64,000 bases of DNA from Vitis vinifera. Its lineage: Eukaryota > Streptophyta > Magnoliopsida > Vitales > Vitaceae. Under the pieces are notes generated by a model that was given only the letters and a program-made list of their open reading frames with translations, was not told where the DNA came from and did not search any database. The position numbers were made by a program, and so were the translations under genes. Numbering within the stretch: position 1 is the first letter of the stretch; each line of letters opens with the position of its first letter. Of the stretch, positions 25,891 to 38,008 are shown one piece after another. Where the stretch lies: positions 21,858,001 to 21,922,000 of the forward strand of contig NC_081819.1 in the NCBI RefSeq assembly GCF_030704535.1. The letters run 5' to 3'.

Positions 25891-27960
25891 ATAACAAACT
25901 TATCACATACAACAATCATATATGGGGATAAAAAAACCTATAATAGAATCATTTCTAAAAGAGAAGCCGAATCTAACCATTTAATTAAATAAATACTAAA
26001 ATAACAAATATTAAAAAATGAATTATTTATTTTAAATATATAATATAAATGTTCATAGTTCAAATCACTTGATAACATCAAAATGATTAAAAAAAATTTA
26101 ATAATACTCTATTATAAATATATATATATAAAAGGTGGACATGGGATGAGATATTACAAATCCCACATTTTGAAAAAATTTATGTATTCAATCCACATCA
26201 AATCTCATTTAAATTGTTTTTGAGAAGTCAAGGACATTTTATTTTATAAAAAAAATTATTTTATATCTAATTGAAATTTATGAAAAAAAAAAGGTAAAAA
26301 AAGTATGAATTTGGCTTTGATTTTAAATCTTACTTAAAATAAAAAATAAATTTATTTAATTTTTAATTAAAAAAATTATGATAGAAATGTTTTCCTTTAA
26401 AATTATGGCTTTAATTTATACAAAATTATGTGGTCTAAGGTATATAGGTCATGGGTGGATGACTTCCCATGACTTATTCCATACCTAAAATACAACTTTT
26501 TCTATGATGGCCTCAAAATTAAATGAAGTAAAAAAGTCAAAGTTGGTGTACAATTAGTTTGATTTTTTTTTTTTTTTTTTTAAAGTTTAGACTTTAGATT
26601 CAAGATATTGAAGATTAAACTAATTGTGATGGAAACTTGAAAAGAAAGTTATTTGAAAAAAAAAAATGACCATTCAAATATTAAATGTGTCTTATTTAAC
26701 TAGTCATGCTAATAAACTTGCTTGTTATACTCCATAAAGAATAAGACGATTTAAAAGAAAATATTTTTTAATGGATCTTTATCATTTCTTTGAATTACTT
26801 TGGTAATCCCTAATTCCTTTCGCACATGTCATTTTCCCTTTTTTTTTAGTGTTTTAAATTTTATAAATATTTTAATATTTGATCTAAACTTTCTTGGCAA
26901 ACCACAACCAAAATAATTAGTAAAAAGATATAATTTTTTTTTTTTTTTTGTGTAATTTTGTCTCAAGATCCAAAGAAAGTGAAAAGTCAAAGTTGGGTTG
27001 TTGGATTCAAAACATTCGGATTTAAATCAATTGCAGTTGAAACTCGAAAGAAAAAAATGAAAAAACAGAAGACTTTTATCATATCTTTGATGTCCTTTCT
27101 ATTATCGGTTGAATTGATATTGTAAAAGTTTTATCTCACATGAAAATTACAGACAAAATAATATTTTTTTAGACTTCCATAGAAAATTTATTTTAAATAA
27201 TAAATTATTTTATTAAAATTAGTCAAGCACATAGAGACTTTAGTTGGAAGAGCATTTAAGAGAGCTTAAACAAGCATATGAAGTTCAAATATAATTTCTA
27301 AAAATATTTAAATATGTTTTTAATTAAAATTTGAAGATTTGTAGACTTTGTTGGCAAAAACATTAAGGGAACTTCTTAAACAAGCCTTTAGAGATTGAAC
27401 ATAAAATTTAAGAATATTTAGATAAAATTTTTATAAATAAATTTCATACTTTCTAACTTGATTTATCGATAGTGTTTTTTAAAATAAAATAGGGAGATCC
27501 ATGTTTTTCTTAAATGAAAATATTATGGTTGCTGTTTTGGTTCATAAACCAGGTCAGACACTATATAGAGTAAATGAGCCTATTTTCGAAACAAAATAAT
27601 AAATAAATAAACTTAATGCTAGCAAGACACAAAATTAGGTATAGTTCAAGTCTCTAAACTATTGTTTGATGTTTCAATCTTTTTTCTTCCATTTTCCTTA
27701 AATTTTGTAGTAAATCAAGTATCATGTTGTAGAACAATCATACATTAGACGATAAATCCATTGGAAAAAATCTACAACCACCATTGGTATATGCTTGAAG
27801 AAACGTTATAATAAAAGCATGAAAAGTAATCAAATTTGAACGAATTTTATACGTGTTTAGTCATACTCATATCTTATTTGTATGTAGTCATACCCATAAC
27901 ATCTACCTGAATTTGTATTTGCCTAAAAAATAATTTCTCGATAACCTTTTCACAATCATA
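25891..27960. other. AT-rich intergenic DNA
   Basis: About 2 kb of AT-rich DNA with poly-T tracts near 26565-26580 and 26936-26949. No coding frames, RNA genes or recognisable elements. Confidence 0.5.
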
Positions 27961-27970
27961 ATTTGTAATT

Positions 27971-28310
27971 CTCATTGTGTAAGAAATTGATTGTAAAGAG
28001 AATATGAATTTTATCGAGGATGATGTTGGATGGAGGGAGGGAGAGAGAGAGATATGACCTTTTCACAATCATAATTTGTAATTCTCATTGTGTAAGAAAT
28101 TGAATGATTGTAAAGAGAATATGAATTTTATTGAGGATGATTCATTGTGTAAGAAATTGATTGTAAAGAGAATATGAATTTTATCGAGGATGATGTTGGA
28201 TGGAGGGAGGGAGAGAGAGAGATATGACCTTTTCACAATCATAATTTGTAATTCTCATTGTGTAAGAAATTGAATGATTGTAAAGAGAATATGAATTTTA
28301 TTGAGGATGA
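27971..28310 (+). repeat. 170-bp tandem duplication
   Basis: Positions 27971-28140 and 28141-28310 are near-identical tandem copies with a 170-bp period. Inside each unit is a partial internal duplication (TCATTGTGTAAGAAATTGA and GAATATGAATTTTAT occur twice), so there are four degenerate sub-units. Each unit also contains a short GGGAGAGAGAGAG run. Confidence 0.9.
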
Positions 28311-28311
28311 T

Positions 28312-30154
<1,843 letters not shown>

Positions 30155-33100
30155 TTAAGTCATCATGATGGACTTTTCATCTTCTTCACTCCACTTCTTC
30201 ATCCTCTCCAATGCCCCTTCCACCTGAAATTCAAATTCAAAATGTTGAAAATGATTAACAAAAATAATTTATAAATATATATATATATATATTTAGCATA
30301 TTTTATTTATTTTTGGGATATTATTGTGAGTAAGCTAAAATTTTCTTGCCTCTTTGTTCCAGTTGGTTCTCCAAACCACAAACAAGAGAATGAGGGTCTG
30401 CAGAAAAGTCCCACATATCATACCAATCCAAATTCCCTGCAACCACAATGCCCATTTAAAAAAAAAAAAAAGGGAGGGGAAAACCTAAACATGTGGCATA
30501 AAGCCTTGTTTGGGCCCTTTTGGGCTTTTGGCATCAAAACATAGTGGAGTGACTTGAAGCCTGGTTAGTTGGGACTGTTTTTCAAAACAATTTTTTATTT
30601 TAATGTTTTAAGTTATAATTTTTTTTTAAAAAATAATTCATTTATTCTGAAGCAATGTTGAGGCATTTTTAATTTTTAAATTTTATATATTATTTTGAAA
30701 AAAAAAAATTGAAAATATGATTTCTATGAATTTTTACATTGTATATGAGTGTAAAATATCGTCATTTAGAATAAATTTTAAAATTATTTTTTATATTTAA
30801 ATTTCAAAATATAATTTTATTCCTCAAAATAATTGAAAACTATTTCAAAAAACTACTTTTTACTGGCTATTTTCAAAATGTTTTCATATAAGATCCGAAC
30901 ACATCTTCATTTTCGATGGTACACAATGTAGCAGAACGAGAAGATGAATATTCCCAACTGAATGGAGGATGATGATTTACCTCAACTCCAATCTTTGCCT
31001 TGTAGCCCAGAAGGAATCCAAGAGGGAGCCCAACAATGTAGTAGCAGAACAAGTTGATGTAAGCTACCAATGCCTGCCAGCCTCCTCCAACAGCCACACC
31101 TGCAAAAATGTTATGCCCATTGCATTCTTCCCAACTCTTCAACTTCAAGTTTGTTTCTGAGTCGTCTTATTAGTACCTGATATCACCGGCTGGACGCTGT
31201 TTAGCACCATGGTTATACCTAGAAGGTATGCTAGTTTGCCCACAGCTTGCTGCATTTCCTTTGTGTCTGTGAAGATCACAGCAAAATGGTTCTTAGTTGC
31301 CATCACGACTGCCATGAAAAATATGCCTATGAGCAGGGACTCAACCACTGTGACAATCACTGAGTATTTGGCAGCTCTGGGATGCCCTGATCCTAGCTCG
31401 TTTGAGATCCTAACACTGAAAAGATAAAAAGGAGCAAGAGTCGACATCGACATCAGTTCATTAATGATACCAAGGGAAAGAATAAAAGAGAACACATGAT
31501 AGCGGGACACAGAAGGACAATCCATAGTCAAGCGACTCCAGTTAATATTTTCCATTCTCTGTCTTGTTTTATTATTTTCATTCTTTGTCATGGCATTTTG
31601 TGTCAGTCTTTTATTCTTTTCCTTAACAAATGGTACTGATTATCTTGTAATCATTTACCTTATAGCAGCATTGACTCCAATGAACAACATGCCTTCCCAC
31701 CCATTCAAGTTCATGCTGAAATAGGAAGATTAATTGACACCAAAAAGTAGAAAATAAACATAGGATTGAGAGGATTTTATACAATGACTCACTCCCAATC
31801 ATATAAATATTGTCTGTTTTGTACGGAAAGGGTCTTCACGGCTTTAAAATGTATCTACATAGTTAAAAAAACTCGTACATATATAGCATTGAAAACTTTT
31901 TTCCTATGCAAACAAACGTCCTTGTTCTAACATTATATATGTACAAACTTTTTTTAACTATATAGATACGTTTTAAACCCTTAATGACCATTTGAGCTCA
32001 AAGTGAACAATATTTACACCCGAGGGAGGAGATCCTTACACTTGAAGGGGCTATTACAGGTCTCACCAGATGGAAAGAGAGCCTACGGCCACGACTGGGT
32101 CGTCCAGGTGGCCGGTGAGAATGATGATGGTCATAAAATACCAAATCTCCAAGCACAGCATCACAGCTGAAGCAACTGAGAGCCTCACAAAGCTCCAGAT
32201 ATCCCTGAAGGCTAGCCAGGACAAGCCCTTCCACCCGTCCTTACACCAGCCAACAACATAAGCAACCTGGGCAAGAGCCACCCCCCAGGCCGAGATGTCA
32301 TAGGCTGCTGCGGCACCAGCTGTGCCCCACCTGAAGACATTGATGAGGAGAAAGAGCACCCCAATGTGTATGATAAGAGCCACAAGGCCGATCCATGCCA
32401 GAACTCCAACCTTGCTTTGGGCCTGCAAGAACTTCTGGGTGGGGAAATTTATGGCGAGGGAAAACATTTGAGGGATGACTTGAATGGTGAATTCTCCGGC
32501 TAGTTCTGCAATTTCTTCTTCTTGGCCGAGGAGCTTGAGGACTGGAGTGGCAAATATGTAAAGGGGCAATATGAAGAAGCATGCCACAAACAGGATTATC
32601 CATGATCTTTGCATGTAAACCCCAAGCAAATACACTTGCCCAGCCCCAAATGCCTGTCCACATAACGTCTCTAGTGCACTTCCCATGCCAAGCTGCAATT
32701 TCATACCATGTGTTAACTAATGGCGACTTTGCTTCATGCTCCATAAGAAACCTTACAAAAGAGATGAAACTGCTTTCCAATTTTTCTTTTCTTTTTCCCA
32801 TTGATTCTAGGTGGAAAAAGGTTTGTCAGGAGGATTCTTGTTGAATAAACCCTTGTGGCTTTGAAGTGCTTTTACATCATTACATCATTAGGAAATTCTT
32901 CCCCGGACCAATGTGGGATATCAACATTCATCATATGAATCCCACACCGGTCATCAAGATTAGGGATCGACTTTGATACTATTTTACAATAAATGACTCC
33001 CTCTAGTATATGGTAACTATGTTATATACAGTATTTTTAATGAGCAACATACCCATGGGAGTCCCGTCCTATACTGGTTATCATAGCTTTAAAACGTGTT

Positions 33101-33761
33101 TACACGATTAAGAGAAATTCATTATATATATAATATTAAGAACTGCTTCTTTGATCGATGTTGGATATTACATTCTTCCATTTGGAATTAAATGCTGAAC
33201 AAACAGAAGGTTCTCACTTCTCAATCATAGTGAAACAAAAGAATTTCTGAAAACAAGTTAAAATCCAAAATAATCAAGTTGAGAGAATGACCCTTTTGGT
33301 TTGTGAAAAATGGGGAAAAGAACAGTGTCATTAACTACTAGGCTTGGTTGGGTACAGTCGTCTTCTTTTCCCCCCCATTTTCCAAGCTACCAAACAACAA
33401 GGAAAATACACAGGCAAGAATGGAACAGCAAAAGACATTGAGAAAAACTAACCAAGAACCCAAAAGAGAAGTTTGCAATAACAGAGAGAGAAATAGCAAC
33501 AGCAGAGAGCTCCACATCTCCAATATGCCCAACAAAGATATTAGTAAAGGAGTTAGTCCCATAATTGCACAGAATATTGAAAGCAATTGGACCTGCAATT
33601 GCCCACAACTTTGCAGACTCCTTACAGCATACAGCCTTGGCCTCATAGAAATTATTCACAGGCATATAGTCCCCCTCATCTGAACCAAGTCTTGTGGTAG
33701 GAGCATGGTGGAGGTCCACAGTTTCAAGCTTAGAATCTTCATCAAACAATGGTGAATCCAT
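30155..33761 (-). CDS. DTX34: MATE efflux transporter (DETOXIFICATION family)
   Basis: Seven exons join in phase: 33761-33453, 32692-32067, 31715-31659, 31415-31177, 31099-30981, 30436-30350 and 30223-30155, giving 501 residues. This is the normal length for a twelve-helix MATE carrier. Signatures: KLWAIAGPIAFNILCNYG (helix 1), GMGSALETLCGQAFGAGQ (family hallmark), MNLNGWEGMLFIGVNAA, and SVRISNELGSGHPRAAK (second hallmark). A basic/acidic cytosolic tail ends MMT. MATE proteins export metabolites or organic cations in exchange for H+ or Na+ at the plasma membrane or tonoplast; the substrate cannot be told from sequence. The last intron has a GC donor. The frame is open upstream without an ATG, so the start is the ATG at 33761. 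The nearest Arabidopsis match I recall is DTX34 (At4g00350). Confidence 0.92.
31803..32016. repeat. Foldback (inverted-repeat) element in MATE intron 2
   Basis: Left arm 31803-31886 and right arm 31932-32016 are imperfect inverted repeats. GCTTTAAAATGTATCTACAT on the left pairs with the complement of ATAGATACGTTTTAAACCC on the right, and AAATATTGT is found at both outer ends. It is a MITE-like or foldback structure of about 210 bp wholly inside the intron. Confidence 0.65.
32880..33180. repeat. Diverged relative of the foldback repeat, MATE intron 1
   Basis: Contains CCAATGTGGGATATCAACAT (32910) and, further right, GCTTTAAAACGTGTTTACAC followed by ATTAAGAGAAATTCATTATA. These phrases recur in altered form in the intron 2 foldback and near 50.1 kb. 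It is probably an old copy of the same intergenic repeat family. Confidence 0.45.
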
Positions 33762-35480
33762 CTGAACCTGCACCTGCCGACGCCGAGGTGTCGACTCTGC
33801 AGAGGAAGGAGTAGTGGGCTCCTCTGCTTTTTGTTGCCCATTCTCTTTATGGCCTGCAATCTTTACAACCTTGGATGAAGCCCTTGTGTTGATGCTTTAT
33901 TGTTATTTCTGTTAGACTGGTCCAATGTACAGAAATTTCAACGTTTCTTCTTCTTGTTTTCCTTTGTTTTCTGAGAGTGTTTTATATGTTTTGGAAACAG
34001 TCTTTGATATTTTGCTATGGAATAGCAAGAGCTGCCATGTGTGGCAACTGTCATAACTGCCAGGTCTTTTGTCTTTCTAACATTAGAATTGGAGGTGACC
34101 GAGTCTTTGCCAACAGAAAGATTTCAGTACTTGGCCCATTTATTGGGTAAAACCAACATATATTCTTCATTCCAATTCTTGATGGTCACTAAATAGTCTA
34201 TGAACCTATTCAATTGGCTTTATAAAATGGAAATTTTATTTTGATTTTAATTTTTTCCCATTTTCTTTTTTTTTTTTTAATTTTTTTTTCTTTTACATTT
34301 CTTATTAGGTGCTTTAAATTAATGAGAGTTGAAACATCTAACTAGAAAGAAAAATGATAAGGTACTATAGATCGAGAATAACCAATAAGATTAGGGTATA
34401 AAAATATAAACTATAAGACTTGAAAATTTATATATGATACGATCTGATTGATGGTGCATTTCGATACTACCGAAAAAAGTGTAATTGGGTACTATAAATG
34501 GACCCGAAAAGATAATAGTAGCAATGGCCGAGTCAAAAGAGAGCAATTATTTGGGTCAATTTTGAGTACTAGTTTGAATTTGAGAATGAAATCGGTACAG
34601 AAGTTCCAATCCTAGTAGAACCCATGTGCCCATTTGCTACCCTACACACCCGGCCTGGCATGCCCCCCAAAGGAGAAGAATATCCATTTCAAATAAAGAT
34701 CTTTTACAACAAAGATCATGCGTATCTCTTATCTTTCTGCGAAAAAGTAGGAACAGAGAAAAGAAGGAAGATCCTTGCAATAGCAACACACCACAACATG
34801 GTACAAAAGGGTGTGGACATCAAGCTTTTATGCATCTCTCTCAAGAAAAGGCAGGGGCACCAAGTTGATCTTTCTTTTTGGTAGAATTGTGGGCATGGAG
34901 AAAATATTCCTTCCAATTTTCTAATATTTATGCTGTTGATGGGTCATTCCATGGTATCAAAACTTTTTGGAATAGCTTATACGACTCTGTGAAACTTTTC
35001 TTTTTATACATCCAATGAGATTGGAGTGACATTGGACAAGAGCATTCAGTTAAGCACCGAGGGATTCGGTGCCAAATTCAAACCTAGTTATGGAATACCA
35101 AACTCTGATCATCTTTCATGAGCTGTGACCCTCCAACCCCACAGTGATAAACAGATAGACAAGCTCAACCATTAGGCCATAAATTTTCATAAACCACCCC
35201 ATCACATTGAGCCATAACTTTTCACAACCAACTTACTTGTATCATGAACAAACTCTACTCTTTTCTAGGAAAAATTCAGCCAAAAACATAAAGTTTACTT
35301 GGGGCAAAACCTAGAACATAGTGGTAAATGGTTATTGCATCTAAATTGAGATTTAAAGAAGAGATTTCTTTCTCTAAAATAGCCTAAAAATCTGACTTGT
35401 AATGTAGTCAGATTGAGTTTTTTACTTACCTCATAAGGTAAAACTTGTTTCTTGTTCTTTAACAACTTTCACATTCACAT
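33762..35480. other. MATE upstream region and SD2-2 3' flank
   Basis: 33762-33898 stays open in the MATE frame but has no ATG; it is probably 5'UTR. A TATA-like ACATATAAAACAC (complement, about 33978-33990) would place transcription start near 33950. An out-of-frame ATG at 33841 opens a 61-codon uORF overlapping the MATE start. Around 35050-35190 the complement has weak tRNA-like A/B-box phrases. The GC-richer patch at 34620-34900 has no recognisable product. Confidence 0.4.
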
Positions 35481-37895
35481 TCACCATCTATGAGAGGAAT
35501 GTGAATTGGCATCCCCGGTGGATGTCCCACCGGATTCAGCCAAAACCCCATGAAAAGACTCGCCAGAGACCAGTGCCTGGAGCAACTTTGGTGGTGGGGG
35601 AACTGCCACTTCCACAATTCCTTCCAACATCTTCACCACCATCCCCATTGTAGGCCGGGCAGCCTCCTCATCCTGTATGCACCACACTGCCACTAGCCCT
35701 ACCCGCTCGGCCTCTGCAGTGTTGTATGAATCCCTGAGTCTTTCGTCCACCACTGCCGCCACATTGCCCTCAATTATCTGTCGGGCAGCCCAGGGAGGGA
35801 AGAACCACTCATCCCCTGTAGCAGCAGCACCACCACCTCCCGCGGATGGCGGGGTTTCCACATTCCTCCGGCCCCCAATTAGCTCCAACAGTGTCATTCC
35901 ATAGCTGTACACATCGGCTTTTGCAGTAATCGCCACACCTGATATCCATTCAGGGGCGACATAGCCCCATGTCCCCCTCATTGTGGCTAAAACCCTACTG
36001 AAGTCCCTCCCCATCAGCTTCGCCAACCCGAAATCCGACACCTTTGGAATGAAATCAGAGTCTAAAAGAATGTTTTCAGGCTTAATATCACAATGTATGA
36101 TACAATCTCTGCATTCTTCGTGCAGGTATGCAATGCCTCTGGCCGTCCCAATGGCCACCCTGAACCGAACATCCCAGCTCAAATTCTCACCGTCTCGCCT
36201 CAGATACACACTCAGAGGACCATTCTGCATACAATCATAAACCAGAAGCCGATGCGAATTTTCCGAGCAAAAGCCCCTGAGCCTCACTAGATTAACATGC
36301 TGGATATTCCCAATTGTGCAGACCTCTGCCCTGAACTCCTTCTCTCCCCCACCCGGCCTCTCCAGCCGTTTCACCGCCACCTGCGAAGAATCCGACAATT
36401 CTCCTTTAAATACAGTGCCGAAACCTCCATGCCCGAGCTTCTCGGAGAAACCCTGAGTAGCTGCGTTGAGCTCTTTGTAGGAGAAGACCCTCAAATTGGT
36501 TACTGAGAACACATCCTCTTCCTCTACCTTCTTCTTCCTCTGTCTTCTCTTTCGGAAAACCAGCAAAACCGCCATTGATAACCCCAGAATGATTGAAAAC
36601 CCAGCAACGCAGGCTATCAAAACAGGCCATTTCCATTTGTTCTTCTTCCCGTTTCCTCGTCTGTGTACTCTAACGTGTAATTCGCCTTCTTCTGTGCTAT
36701 CTGAAGACAAGTTCTTCAGATTCAAGACAGGCCCATATACATTGTAGCACAAATTGGACCTCGCATTTCGATACAAACCGATACAGGAGCAATTCATCAA
36801 ACACGAAGCTTCACAAGATTTCGAATTTCCCGGAATCGGAACCAGAGCAGCTCCATTGAAGCTAACACTGCCAATTCCTTCGAACCCGCCATCGGTCTCG
36901 CTACACACATTGTTGTCCTCACGGAGGCATCCGCCGGAGAAGTCACCGGAGCTCCAGCTTAGTTCGTCGGATGGTTGAAAACCGGCGAGACATTCACAGG
37001 GCTTCAACGTTACAGTGTTGCAGAGGCCTAAATTCCCACAGAGTCCGTACACCCGGCAGCGGTTCTCCGGCTGTGACCAGAACATGTTCCACGTGTCGGT
37101 CTGAGGAAACCACGTGTACTGCCGGAGGAGACCAGAGGAGTCCACGTGGAAGCGGTTTAGCGGCGGCCGCCCTCCTCCGCCGCTGTTCTCCAGCGCCGTC
37201 GCCGTGTACCAGAACGCCGCAGCAGGAGTAAACGGGTGCAAGAAGCGGAACTTGTAGATGTACGGAATCGTCATCTCCGGCACTCCGGCGAACCTATCTC
37301 CGGTCCAGTTTCCGGTGGACCAATACATCATAGTTCCATTAAACACGAGCTCGAACTCACCGTAGTCCGGCGGTTTCAGCCGGAGAGAGTAGGATCCCGG
37401 TGAGGGATCCACGGAGCTCTTCCAACACGTTATCGATCGATGCGCCGTCATATTCATCCCCGGCAGCCACGTATCCGCCGGAAAATCGAAGCTCTGCCAC
37501 ACCACCTTTTCTTTACGCGATAACAACACCAAGTTCCCACTCTCCAATAGCTTCACTGCCGTCGACTTCTCCACATTCGTCGTTTGCCACACCACGGAGC
37601 CACCGACCTCCATTATCTTCAACCTCCCATCTCCACCCAACTCCACTGTCGCCGACTCCACACTTTTCACCGGCGTCTCGCGGTTCGCCACCCACACGTA
37701 GGTCGGGGTAGGAAGAGAAGCGTACCAGATGCCCAAGTACCAGTTGGGTCCGCCATTGGCGCTGAAGAACCCCATCTTGAAGGTCCCATTCTCACTCAGA
37801 ATCGTCTTGTTGCCAGTGATCAAAACCTCACCGGCCTGACCTTCCACCGCCAAAATTAGAGGAAAAACAACTAAGAAACAGAAAATTAGTGACAT
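35481..37895 (-). CDS. SD2-2: G-type lectin S-receptor-like Ser/Thr kinase (SD2-2-like)
   Basis: A single intronless frame of 804 residues. It has a signal peptide (MSLIFCFLVVFPLILAVEG) and a bulb-type mannose-binding lectin domain (about 20-150, with WYLGIWYASLP and WVANRETPV). The S-locus glycoprotein region (about 180-310, CRVYGLCGNLGLC) and a PAN-like Cys cluster (SCEASCLMNCSC) follow. The transmembrane helix is at about 423-447 with a KRRQRKKK stop-transfer. The kinase domain (about 486-757) has the glycine loop GHGGFGTVFKG, VAVKRL lysine near 509, IIHCDIKPENILL and DFGLA. The catalytic loop reads HCD, making it a non-RD kinase. It should be a plasma-membrane receptor. The first ATG is at 37895; earlier in-frame codons lack ATG. 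Arabidopsis At4g00340 (SD2-2/RLK4) is the match I recall. Confidence 0.96.
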   Translation of the reverse strand: MSLIFCFLVVFPLILAVEGQAGEVLITGNKTILSENGTFKMGFFSANGGPNWYLGIWYASLPTPTYVWVANRETPVKSVESATVELGGDGRLKIMEVGGSVVWQTTNVEKSTAVKLLESGNLVLLSRKEKVVWQSFDFPADTWLPGMNMTAHRSITCWKSSVDPSPGSYSLRLKPPDYGEFELVFNGTMMYWSTGNWTGDRFAGVPEMTIPYIYKFRFLHPFTPAAAFWYTATALENSGGGGRPPLNRFHVDSSGLLRQYTWFPQTDTWNMFWSQPENRCRVYGLCGNLGLCNTVTLKPCECLAGFQPSDELSWSSGDFSGGCLREDNNVCSETDGGFEGIGSVSFNGAALVPIPGNSKSCEASCLMNCSCIGLYRNARSNLCYNVYGPVLNLKNLSSDSTEEGELHVRVHRRGNGKKNKWKWPVLIACVAGFSIILGLSMAVLLVFRKRRQRKKKVEEEDVFSVTNLRVFSYKELNAATQGFSEKLGHGGFGTVFKGELSDSSQVAVKRLERPGGGEKEFRAEVCTIGNIQHVNLVRLRGFCSENSHRLLVYDCMQNGPLSVYLRRDGENLSWDVRFRVAIGTARGIAYLHEECRDCIIHCDIKPENILLDSDFIPKVSDFGLAKLMGRDFSRVLATMRGTWGYVAPEWISGVAITAKADVYSYGMTLLELIGGRRNVETPPSAGGGGAAATGDEWFFPPWAARQIIEGNVAAVVDERLRDSYNTAEAERVGLVAVWCIQDEEAARPTMGMVVKMLEGIVEVAVPPPPKLLQALVSGESFHGVLAESGGTSTGDANSHSSHRW

Positions 37896-37997
37896 CTCTC
37901 TCACGTCTCACCCAATTCGACCCACCAGACACATGGGTTTTCAAGAAAATCTTACTTGGAGTTGAGGTAGCTTAGAAAGAGCAGGTGGAAGTGAGGA

Positions 37998-38008
37998 CTT
38001 TTATATAG
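37998..38008 (-). promoter_or_regulatory. TATA box of the SD2-2-like gene
   Basis: On the minus strand CTATATAAAAG lies 103-113 bases upstream of the ATG at 37895. Transcription would then start near 37965-37975, giving a short leader of about 75 bases. This is the clearest core promoter motif in the window. Confidence 0.6.

Noticed and set aside
32298..32801. 167-codon frame on the minus strand inside the MATE gene
   Set aside because: It is an alternative-frame shadow of MATE exon 2, whose hallmark motifs lie in the other frame.
34624..34884. Two overlapping plus-strand frames of 80-86 codons
   Set aside because: No recognisable domain. The two frames overlap in different phases and sit in an intergenic region without supporting signals.
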